Shown: one piece after another, positions 4,666 to 11,784 of the stretch
Layout of the letters: the number at the start of each line of letters is the position of its first letter
How positions within the stretch are numbered: position 1 is the stretch's first letter
Assembly (NCBI GenBank): GCA_963653535.1
Contig: CAVJWU010000038.1
Coordinates: 1 to 11,784, forward strand
Direction: 5' to 3'
DNA: 11,784 bases
From: UBA3210 sp963653535
Lineage (GTDB): Bacteria; Bacillota_I; Bacilli_A; RFN20; CAG-449
Position numbers and translations under genes: made by a program
Notes under the pieces: generated by a model
Seen by the model: only the letters and a program-made list of their open reading frames with translations
Database searches by the model: none
Told to the model about the DNA's origin: nothing

Positions 4666-7600
4666 ATGAAAAAAGTTTTGTTAGGGTTAGATTTAGGAAC
4701 TGATAGTGTTGGATGGTGCGCTACAGATGAAAATGGTAAAATAATTAAAGTACAAGGTAAATCTTTATGGGGATATCGTGGTTTTGAAGAAGCTTGTGAT
4801 GCTTCTGATAGAAGAATGAATAGATGCAATAGAAGGAGATTAAATAGAAGAAAAGAAAGATTGAATCTCTTGAGACATATTTTTAAAGACGAAATAAATA
4901 AAGTGGATAATTCTTTCTTTTATAGATTAGATAATTCTTTTTATCATAATGAAGATAGAACTAGTCCTTTTGATTATACTTTGTTTAATGATTCACATTA
5001 TAACGATAGCAATTATTATAAAGACTATCCAACTATTTACCATTTAAGAAAAGAACTATTAGAATCTAATGAAAAGGCTGATATTAGAAAAATATATTTG
5101 GCTATGCATCACATGATAAAATATCGTGGTAATTTTTTGAGTAGTCAAGAGAATTTTTCTGTATCGCATAAAGACGAATTAAAAATATATTTTGATTCAT
5201 TAAATACTTATGTTGGTTTAAATATTAATTTCGATGACTCTGTTTTTGAAAAACTTAAAGAAATTAATAAATCAAAATTAACTTTACCACAGGCTAAAGA
5301 AAAATATAATGATATATTAAATTCCTCCAATGATAAAAAAATTAAAAACGTAATTATTCCTCTTATGGTTGGGTCTTCAATTAAACTAGATAAATTAGAT
5401 ATTGAAGAGATTGAAGACTTAAAAGAAATAAAAGTTACTGATGAGTCCTTTGAAGAGCATCTAAATAAAATTATCAACCAATATCCTGATAAAAACGACG
5501 TTATTGAAACATTAAAAGCATGTAAAGGTATATATGATTTTTTCTTACTTTCAAGATTATTAGGTGAAAATGTTAATGGCGAGCCAAATAAATATATTTC
5601 AGTAGCGATGGTTAATAGATATAATCGTCATCACGATCAATTAGAGAAACTTAAGAAATATGTAAAAGAATTTCTTCCTGAAAAATATGACGAAATATTT
5701 AGAAAACTAGAAAATAAACTAAATAACTATGCTAGGTATATAGGCTCTACTAATTATTTGAATCAAAAGAAGCGAGAAAGTCATTGCACTAAAGATGAAT
5801 TTTATTGCTTCTTAAAAAAAGAATTAGGTATAGAAAAAAATAATGATGGTAATTCTTATTTATCAGAGGTGAGTTTAGAAATTTCAAATGGTACATTTTT
5901 AGAAAGACAAAATGGAACTGAAAATGGAATATTCCCTTATCAACTTAATAAAATTGAAATGAATGTTATTTTAGAAAAACAATCTAAATATTATCCTTTT
6001 TTATTAGAAAAAGATGATGAATACAGTAATCTTGATAAGATAATTTCTTTGCTTGAATTTAAAATACCTTATTATGTTGGACCTTTAATTTCTCCTAAAA
6101 TTGATGAAGATGGTAAATGTTCAGAACGAAGTAAATTTTCTTGGATTGTAAGAACTGAAGAGAAAATTTATCCATGGAATTTTAATAAAGTTGTTAATCT
6201 TCCAGAAACTGCAGAAAATTTTATTGTAAGAATGTTAACTAATTGCACATACTTAACTTCATGCTATTGCATGCCAAAAGCATCAATATTATATTCGTAT
6301 TACAATGTGTTAGTTCATCTTAATAAAATTAATGTTAATGGTTGTCCAATTAATAAAGAAACTAAAATTAATGTTATTAATAATCTTTATAAGAAAAATA
6401 AAAAAGTAACAAAAAAAATGTTAGAAGAATACTTTAAAACAATATTTAATTTAGAAAATGTTGTTATTACGACATCTAATGACAAAGAAAATAAAAATTA
6501 TGATTTTAATATGGGCTCGTATTGCGATTTTTGCAATGTATTTGGTTCTGAATTTGTTGATAATAATCTCGATCTAATTGAAGATATAATAAAAGATATT
6601 ACAATTTTTGAAGATAAAAAAATATTAACTAAGAGGTTAAAAGATAAATATAATCTTGATAATGATTATATTAAAAAGATAAAAGCATTTAATTATTCTA
6701 ATTATTCAAATATTTCTAAAGAATTATTAAAAGATATTATTTATTTTGAAACTGATGATAATGGAGAAGTACTTAATCAAAAAAATATTTTAGATGTGAT
6801 AGAAGAAGATAATGTTACATTACAAGAAGTTATTTATAACGAAAAATATTGTTTTGATAGACTAATAAGAGAATATAACATTAAAAATAATCCTGAATTA
6901 AAAAAACAAACAATTGAGGAATATGTTAGTGAATTGAGTTATATTTCACCAGGTATGAAAAGACCTATGATTCAAGCTTATAAAATAATTGAAGAAGTAG
7001 AAAAAATATTGAAACATCGTATCGATGAATATTATGTCGAATGCACTAGAACTAATAATGACAAAAATAAAGGGAAAGAATCAAAGTCTAGAAAAGAAAT
7101 TATTCAAGCCTTCTATGTTGACTTATTAAAAAATAAATCAATCATTGAAAGTGATAAAAATAGATTTGAAGAATTAAAGGTATTAGCGGATTCATTAGAA
7201 CCATCTAAATTTCAAGGAGATAAGATATATTTATATTTTACTCAATTGGGAAGATGTATGTATTCTGGAGAAATTATCAATTTTGAAGATTTAATGGATG
7301 ACAGTAAATATGATGTTGATCATATTTATCCTCAATCTTTAATTAAAGATGATTCAATAATGAATAATAAAGTTCTTGTTAAACAGGATTTAAATAGAAG
7401 AAAGAGTAATATTTATCCTATACCAAGTGAAATCTTGTACAATGGAAATCGAAATAAAGCTAATAAATTTTATCTGTTTTTAAAAAATAATAAATTTATT
7501 ACGGAAGAAAAATTTAATAGGCTTACTAAGAAAGAACTATCTAATAGTGAATATGATAATTTTGTTAATAGACAACTTGTTTATACTAATCAAGCTGTTA

Positions 7601-8895
7601 AATGTCTTATTGAAGCAATTAAAACATTAAAATCTACTGATTCTTTTGTTCCTAAAGTAGTATATTCAAAAAGTGAGAATGTTAGTGAGTTTAGGCATAA
7701 ATATAATCTTTTGAAATCTAGAAATATTAATAACTTTCATCATGCACATGATGCTTATTTAAATATTATCGTTGGAAGAGCTATAGATTATCATTTTAGT
7801 TATTATCAAAAATTTTATCATGGTGGTGACTACATAAAACAAATGTGTTACAACAATATACCTGTTAATGTTTTAAAAATTTTTGACCAAAACAAAGAAA
7901 ATAATAAACGTGATTTAATAAATAAAGATAATAATTTAATTTGGAGTTATAGTAATTCTTTAAAAGAAATTAATCATAACATTTATGAAAGATTTGATAT
8001 ATTTTCTACCGAAAGAACTTATGTTAAAAATACTATTTTAAAGTCTGTAACAATTTATCCAGCAGGTAAAGCTAATATTCCAGTTAATAATGGTAAATTA
8101 AGCGATTATAGTAAATATGGTGGATTAAAAAATGTATCCTATGGGTTATATTTACTTGTAAAATATAAAAATAAATATCGTTTCGTTGCAGTTCCGACAA
8201 TGTATAAAGATAATCAAAAAGGTAGAAATAAATATTTATCAAATTTACTTAAAACAGATAATTACGAAATTGTAATACCTGAATTAAAAGTAAATACAGT
8301 GATTGAGGTTGGAAAAAAGAAATTCGTCTTTACTGGTAAAAATAAAGAAACTGATTATTATATTTGTAATAAAGTCGAAAGAATTTTTTCTAAAAAAGAG
8401 ATAATTATAATTAAAAAGATCGAAAAAGTTTGTGACAAAAATAGCAAAAATAATATCATTAATGAAAATGGTATGAGATATGAAAATAATGGTGAAAGTT
8501 TACTTATTTATTATTCTAGAAGTAAAGAGGACATGGATAACAATATAAAATTTAAATCGAATATATTAACAAATGAGGAAATGATGTATGTATATGATAA
8601 AATGATAGAAAGATTTAAAAAAGAATGTTTCTCTTATACAGCGACTATTTCTCTCCTTAAGATTATTACTGATAAAAGAAATCTATTTTTAGAATTATCT
8701 ATAATAGATAAATGCTTATTATTTATGGAATTATTGAATTTTTTAAAATGTAATTCAAATACAAGACTTAATTTGTCTTTGCTTGGTGGTTCTAATAAAT
8801 TTCAATGTACTAGTTATTCGACTACCTTAAGTGATTGTAAAATTGTATTTGAATCTATAACTGGTTTTTATAGAAAAGAGTTTAAATTGGATTAA
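4666..8895 (+). CDS. cas9: Cas9 endonuclease, type II-A
   Basis: This is the RNA-guided double-strand DNA nuclease of the system, 1409 residues and slightly longer than S. pyogenes Cas9 (1368). RuvC-I is LGLDLGTDSVGW with Asp9. The Arg-rich bridge helix spans about 46-75. The recognition lobe follows. RuvC-II is YYVECTR with Glu792. The HNH domain has YDVDHIYPQSLIKDDS with Asp885, His886 and Asn910 (LNRRKSN). RuvC-III is HHAHDAYLN with His1026 and Asp1029. All catalytic residues are therefore present. The C-terminal PAM-reading region ends SITGFYRKEFKLD, like the SITGLYETRIDL end of the S. pyogenes protein. However, the two arginines that read NGG there have no counterpart in a hand alignment. 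The start is fixed by AGGAAGGAG 8 nt upstream. Cas1 begins 2 nt after the stop, so the cas genes form one operon. Confidence 0.98.
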   Translation: MKKVLLGLDLGTDSVGWCATDENGKIIKVQGKSLWGYRGFEEACDASDRRMNRCNRRRLNRRKERLNLLRHIFKDEINKVDNSFFYRLDNSFYHNEDRTSPFDYTLFNDSHYNDSNYYKDYPTIYHLRKELLESNEKADIRKIYLAMHHMIKYRGNFLSSQENFSVSHKDELKIYFDSLNTYVGLNINFDDSVFEKLKEINKSKLTLPQAKEKYNDILNSSNDKKIKNVIIPLMVGSSIKLDKLDIEEIEDLKEIKVTDESFEEHLNKIINQYPDKNDVIETLKACKGIYDFFLLSRLLGENVNGEPNKYISVAMVNRYNRHHDQLEKLKKYVKEFLPEKYDEIFRKLENKLNNYARYIGSTNYLNQKKRESHCTKDEFYCFLKKELGIEKNNDGNSYLSEVSLEISNGTFLERQNGTENGIFPYQLNKIEMNVILEKQSKYYPFLLEKDDEYSNLDKIISLLEFKIPYYVGPLISPKIDEDGKCSERSKFSWIVRTEEKIYPWNFNKVVNLPETAENFIVRMLTNCTYLTSCYCMPKASILYSYYNVLVHLNKINVNGCPINKETKINVINNLYKKNKKVTKKMLEEYFKTIFNLENVVITTSNDKENKNYDFNMGSYCDFCNVFGSEFVDNNLDLIEDIIKDITIFEDKKILTKRLKDKYNLDNDYIKKIKAFNYSNYSNISKELLKDIIYFETDDNGEVLNQKNILDVIEEDNVTLQEVIYNEKYCFDRLIREYNIKNNPELKKQTIEEYVSELSYISPGMKRPMIQAYKIIEEVEKILKHRIDEYYVECTRTNNDKNKGKESKSRKEIIQAFYVDLLKNKSIIESDKNRFEELKVLADSLEPSKFQGDKIYLYFTQLGRCMYSGEIINFEDLMDDSKYDVDHIYPQSLIKDDSIMNNKVLVKQDLNRRKSNIYPIPSEILYNGNRNKANKFYLFLKNNKFITEEKFNRLTKKELSNSEYDNFVNRQLVYTNQAVKCLIEAIKTLKSTDSFVPKVVYSKSENVSEFRHKYNLLKSRNINNFHHAHDAYLNIIVGRAIDYHFSYYQKFYHGGDYIKQMCYNNIPVNVLKIFDQNKENNKRDLINKDNNLIWSYSNSLKEINHNIYERFDIFSTERTYVKNTILKSVTIYPAGKANIPVNNGKLSDYSKYGGLKNVSYGLYLLVKYKNKYRFVAVPTMYKDNQKGRNKYLSNLLKTDNYEIVIPELKVNTVIEVGKKKFVFTGKNKETDYYICNKVERIFSKKEIIIIKKIEKVCDKNSKNNIINENGMRYENNGESLLIYYSRSKEDMDNNIKFKSNILTNEEMMYVYDKMIERFKKECFSYTATISLLKIITDKRNLFLELSIIDKCLLFMELLNFLKCNSNTRLNLSLLGGSNKFQCTSYSTTLSDCKIVFESITGFYRKEFKLD

Positions 8896-8897
8896 GT

Positions 8898-9767
8898 ATG
8901 GCGTTTAGAACAGTTGTTATTAAAAATAGATGCAAACTAGAATATTCACTTAATTATTTAATTTATCGAGGAGAAGAAGAAAAGAAAATATTAATCGATG
9001 AAATTGAGATTTTAATAATTCAAAATACATCGGTATCAATAACCGCGGCATTACTTTCAGAATTGGCTGAGAAGAAAGTTAAAGTGATTTTTTGCGACAC
9101 TAAAAATAATCCTCAATTTGAAATGGTTTCGTACACAAATAATTATTGCTCTTATAAAAAAATCATGAATCAAGTTAATATTTCTACTGAGCTTAAAAAT
9201 ATAGTTTGGCAAAAGATTATATATAGAAAAATTTACACAGAAAGTAAATTGCTAAAGAAAATAGGTAATAATGCTTATATTAAATTAGATGGTTATTTAG
9301 ATGAAATCGAAGAAGGAGATATGACTAATAGAGAAGGCCATGCTGCTAAGGTCTATTTTAACGCGTTATTTGGTGAAGAATTTTCTAGGAGAGATGCAAA
9401 TAACAACATTAATAAATATTTAAATTACGGATATTCTATTCTTGTTTCTGCAATAAATAGAGAACTAAAAATATTTGGTATGTTGTTAGAAGTTGGGATA
9501 CATCATATCGGTGAAACAAATCCATTTAATTTTAGTTATGATTTAATAGAGCCTTTAAGAAGTTATATTGATTCATTTGTTGTACTTAAAAAGATTGACG
9601 AGGATAATTTTAAAAATGAATTTCAAAAAGTATTAACGAACTTTGTTATTTGTGATGGCAAAAGCATGTATTTAGATAATGCGATACATGTTTATGTTCG
9701 ATCTGTTGTAAATGTACTAACAAGTGGGAATATTGAGGAATTGAAATTTATTGATTATGAGTTATAG
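8898..9767 (+). CDS. cas1: Cas1 integrase, type II-A
   Basis: This is the spacer integrase that, with Cas2, joins new spacers to the leader-end repeat. At 289 residues it is typical for II-A Cas1. The metal-binding residues are visible: Glu146 in NREGHAAKVYF, His202/203 in VGIHHIGETNPF, and Glu218 in YDLIEPLR. The N-terminal beta domain (1-75) and the all-helical C-terminal domain follow family layout. The ATG lies 2 nt after the cas9 stop, with no strong ribosome binding site, which suggests translational coupling. Its end overlaps the start of cas2. Confidence 0.97.
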   Translation: MAFRTVVIKNRCKLEYSLNYLIYRGEEEKKILIDEIEILIIQNTSVSITAALLSELAEKKVKVIFCDTKNNPQFEMVSYTNNYCSYKKIMNQVNISTELKNIVWQKIIYRKIYTESKLLKKIGNNAYIKLDGYLDEIEEGDMTNREGHAAKVYFNALFGEEFSRRDANNNINKYLNYGYSILVSAINRELKIFGMLLEVGIHHIGETNPFNFSYDLIEPLRSYIDSFVVLKKIDEDNFKNEFQKVLTNFVICDGKSMYLDNAIHVYVRSVVNVLTSGNIEELKFIDYEL

Positions 9768-10077
9768 ATTTATGAGATTAATGTTATTTTTTGATTTACC
9801 TGTAGAGAAAGCTTCTGAGCGACGAGAATATAGACAGTTTGTTAAATTACTAAAGAAAAACGGGTTTTTTATGTTACAAAAATCCATTTATGTGAAAATG
9901 GGAATAGATGCACAAGTTATAGATTTAACTATTAAAAAAATAAAAAAAGAAGTTCCTAAAAACGGTAATATAATGATATTAACGATAACTGAAAAACAAT
10001 TTTCTAATATCGAAATTATTCTCGGTGATTTTAATACAGAAGTTATAAGCACAGATGAAAGGTTGATAGAATTATGA
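9757..10077 (+). CDS. cas2: Cas2, type II-A
   Basis: This small ferredoxin-fold protein bridges two Cas1 dimers in the integration complex. Starting at ATG 9757 it is 106 residues and begins MSYRFMRLMLFFDLP, the usual N-terminus of II-A Cas2. An in-frame TTG at 9751 would add two residues and is better spaced from GAGGAA (9735-9740), so it cannot be excluded. The conserved Asp is in FFDLP, and SIYVKMG and VISTDERLIEL are also family-like. The gene overlaps the end of cas1 by 11 nt, and its TGA stop overlaps the csn2 ATG (ATGA). That TGA shows the standard genetic code is in use. Confidence 0.96.
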   Translation: MSYRFMRLMLFFDLPVEKASERREYRQFVKLLKKNGFFMLQKSIYVKMGIDAQVIDLTIKKIKKEVPKNGNIMILTITEKQFSNIEIILGDFNTEVISTDERLIEL

Positions 10078-10736
10078 AAATATTGCGCATTAAAAATATA
10101 GAGAGACAATTTAAAATTGAATGTGGCAATATTTATAATTTGAATGTTGAAGATCCTGACACTTATATTAAAATTGTTGATGCTTGTATTGAAAATAATA
10201 ATGATTATTTATTGTACTATGATGATTTTGAACTGAAAGATTTTGAGAAGAATTCGTTATTTATCGGTGATGTTTTTACAATTGATTCGAATTCGAAAAA
10301 ATCTATTTTATCTTTGCATAAAAATATTTCTGAAAAAGTTGTTTCTGTTGAAGATAAAACAACTTTAGAAGAGATAAATATAGAAATTATAGAATTATTA
10401 CAAAATATTTCTAACAAATTAGATGTTTCTACAACGTTTGATGATGAACTGGATTTTAATAAGATACTTAGTTTATATAAATTTACTTTTTTAGAAGATA
10501 ATAGCGATATGTTTTTAAAATTTGTTAATTATATTAAAACGAATTATGAAATTAAAAATTTTAAATTTATTATTAGTATTAATGTATTGCCTTTATTTGA
10601 CAATTCACAAATAAGTTTACTCCATAAAGAACTAGAATATATGGGACTTTCTCTTATAAATATAAATTTTATAAAAAGATTAACGGATGAGAATGTTTTT
10701 AATATAACAATTGATAAAGATTTATGCGAGTATTAA
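10074..10736 (+). CDS. csn2: Csn2 adaptation protein, type II-A
   Basis: This 220-residue protein lies directly after cas2, with an ATGA overlap. Csn2 forms a ring-shaped tetramer that binds DNA ends and is needed for spacer acquisition in II-A systems. The length equals that of S. pyogenes Csn2. The start (MKILRIKNIERQFKIECGNIYNL) and the FKFIISINVLPLF segment near residue 160 fit the family, which has poor sequence conservation. The call rests mainly on order, length and these segments. Its last codons contain the candidate array promoter (10711-10739). Its presence defines the locus as subtype II-A. Confidence 0.93.
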   Translation: MKILRIKNIERQFKIECGNIYNLNVEDPDTYIKIVDACIENNNDYLLYYDDFELKDFEKNSLFIGDVFTIDSNSKKSILSLHKNISEKVVSVEDKTTLEEINIEIIELLQNISNKLDVSTTFDDELDFNKILSLYKFTFLEDNSDMFLKFVNYIKTNYEIKNFKFIISINVLPLFDNSQISLLHKELEYMGLSLININFIKRLTDENVFNITIDKDLCEY

Positions 10737-10739
10737 AAT
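10711..10739 (+). promoter_or_regulatory. Candidate CRISPR array promoter inside the 3' end of csn2
   Basis: TTGATA (10711-10716, 5 of 6), an exact 17-bp spacer and TAAAAT (10734-10739, 5 of 6) make the best promoter match near the array. The predicted start is 10745-10746, about 62 nt before the first repeat. The -35 and most of the spacer are coding sequence of csn2. Confidence 0.55.
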
Positions 10740-10807
10740 AATTAGTAAGAAGCCTAATTTAACAACTATTAGTAAAAATAGACTTTAAAACCGCGATTAT
10801 ATTTGAG
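10737..10807 (+). promoter_or_regulatory. CRISPR leader with II-A anchoring motif
   Basis: The 71 nt between the csn2 stop and the first repeat form the leader. Its last seven bases, ATTTGAG (10801-10807), abut the first repeat. They match the leader-anchoring sequence that directs Cas1-Cas2 to the leader-proximal repeat in one group of II-A systems, including S. pyogenes. This fixes array polarity: the newest spacer is at 10844. The leader also holds an anti-repeat-like segment (10745-10763) and a 5-bp hairpin, CTATT with AATAG (10766-10781). Confidence 0.85.
10745..10763 (+). repeat. Degenerate anti-repeat in the CRISPR leader
   Basis: GTAAGA (10745-10750), AG, then CCTAATTTAAC (10753-10763) match the reverse complement of the array repeat in two exact blocks of 6 and 11 bases, in the right order. 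Two bases replace the repeat's six between them. The transcript could pair here with the 3' two-thirds of repeat 1. The segment begins at the predicted start of the array transcript. Confidence 0.65.
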
Positions 10808-11784
10808 GTTTGAGCGTAATGTTAAATTAGGTATAACTCTTACCTCTTTTTCTTCCTTTTCACGCTTTCTTCGGTTTGAGCGTAATGTTAAATTAGGTAT
10901 AACTCTTACCTAATGAAGTAACCCAATTAACAACCTTAGTTTGAGCGTAATGTTAAATTAGGTATAACTCTTACTAAGGCGGTCTTTGCTTATATGTTCT
11001 AGATGTTTGAGCGTAATGTTAAATTAGGTATAACTCTTACTCCCACTATCGCATATCGCTAGCCCTCTTCGTTTGAGCGTAATGTTAAATTAGGTATAAC
11101 TCTTACGGATGGGGCGAAAATTTAAAAGATAGCATTGTTTGAGCGTAATGTTAAATTAGGTATAACTCTTACTAAGAATGTTGTTTTAATATCATCATCA
11201 TCAGTTTGAGCGTAATGTTAAATTAGGTATAACTCTTACTTATAAATATAATCTTGAATTAGATGTAAGTTTGAGCGTAATGTTAAATTAGGTATAACTC
11301 TTACTTGTTTCTTGACACGATTGACCTTTCGCTTGTTTGAGCGTAATGTTAAATTAGGTATAACTCTTACCTTGAATTTGTTTATAACGCTCAATAGTGT
11401 GTTTGAGCGTAATGTTAAATTAGGTATAACTCTTACTTGATGATTCAAAATTATCGTTATTTGATGGTTTGAGCGTAATGTTAAATTAGGTATAACTCTT
11501 ACACGCTCTAAATGATTAAATTACACGGCATGTTTGAGCGTAATGTTAAATTAGGTATAACTCTTACTTATATATGCTTGATTGCACCAATTAAGAGGTT
11601 TGAGCGTAATGTTAAATTAGGTATAACTCTTACGTCCAAAGTATTTCAATTCCTTGGAATCGTGTTTGAGCGTAATGTTAAATTAGGTATAACTCTTACA
11701 ATTTACATAGGTGAGTGGTCTCTAGTCGCGTTTGAGCGTAATGTTAAATTAGGTATAACTCTTACTATACCATATGCGTATTGT
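10808..11784 (+). CRISPR. Type II-A CRISPR array, 15 repeats, continuing past the window
   Basis: Fifteen 36-bp repeats, identical by eye, begin GTTTGAGCGTAATG and end AACTCTTAC. They start at 10808, 10874, 10939, 11005, 11071, 11137, 11204, 11269, 11335, 11401, 11467, 11532, 11598, 11664 and 11730. The 14 full spacers are 29-31 bp (mostly 30), and a fifteenth is cut off after 19 bases. No degenerate terminal repeat is seen, so the far end lies outside. All spacers differ. By hand count they are about one third GC, a little above the surrounding genes, as expected for foreign DNA. I saw no spacer match elsewhere in the window. The short minus-strand frame through 11236-11448 is an artefact of the repeats. 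Confidence 0.99.

Noticed and set aside
5208..5477. Minus-strand frame of 89 codons inside cas9
   Set aside because: It is Ser/Ile/Phe-rich composition typical of an antisense shadow of AT-rich coding sequence; cas9 is unambiguous here.
9888..10109. Minus-strand frame of 73 codons across cas2 and the csn2 start
   Set aside because: It is an antisense shadow of two confidently identified, overlapping cas genes.
11236..11448. Minus-strand frame of 70 codons with repeated RVIPNLTLRSN
   Set aside because: It is a translation of CRISPR repeats and spacers; the periodicity comes from the 66-bp repeat unit.

Overview
The window is very AT-rich (clearly under 30% GC by eye). Its compact genes use purine-rich Shine-Dalgarno sites, and it carries a type II-A CRISPR-Cas locus. 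This suggests a low-GC Bacillota or Bacilli-type bacterium, such as an Erysipelotrichales/Coprobacillales-like or RF39-like gut organism; the taxon is inference. TGG encodes Trp and cas2 ends in TGA inside an ATGA overlap, so the standard bacterial code is used, not the Mycoplasma code.

Positions 1-970 are an eroded mobile-element zone. It holds the last 55 codons of an IS30-like transposase, two copies of a 17-bp sequence that look like element ends, and a short truncated gene remnant. A control region follows, with a pair of tandem palindromes (750-776) and an inverted repeat over a candidate promoter (899-946). Positions 971-3991 are one tight co-directional cluster: a probably exported, Ser/Thr-rich, beta-rich protein ending in a Cys-x-Cys-x-x-Cys tail; a small two-helix membrane protein; a radical SAM/SPASM enzyme; and a TetR-type regulator. 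I read it as an undescribed peptide- or protein-modification cluster with its own repressor, but the substrate is unknown.

Positions 3992-4665 are intergenic. They hold a strong bidirectional terminator that encloses an IS3/IS150-like element end, an unexplained structured stretch, and a tracrRNA gene on the minus strand, divergent from cas9.

Positions 4666-10736 are the cas operon in canonical II-A order: cas9 (1409 aa, all RuvC and HNH catalytic residues present), cas1, cas2 and csn2. The genes are 2 nt apart or overlapping. The array follows after a 71-nt leader that ends in the II-A leader-anchoring motif ATTTGAG. It has 15 identical 36-bp repeats, 14 complete spacers and a partial fifteenth, and runs off the right edge.

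Cas1, Cas2, Csn2 and Cas9 would acquire spacers at the leader end. Transcription from a promoter inside the end of csn2 would make pre-crRNA. The tracrRNA would pair with each repeat for RNase III processing and Cas9 loading. Two RNA features stand out. The leader carries its own piece of anti-repeat, starting at the predicted transcription start. The tracrRNA region can fold by itself into a crRNA:tracrRNA-like duplex.
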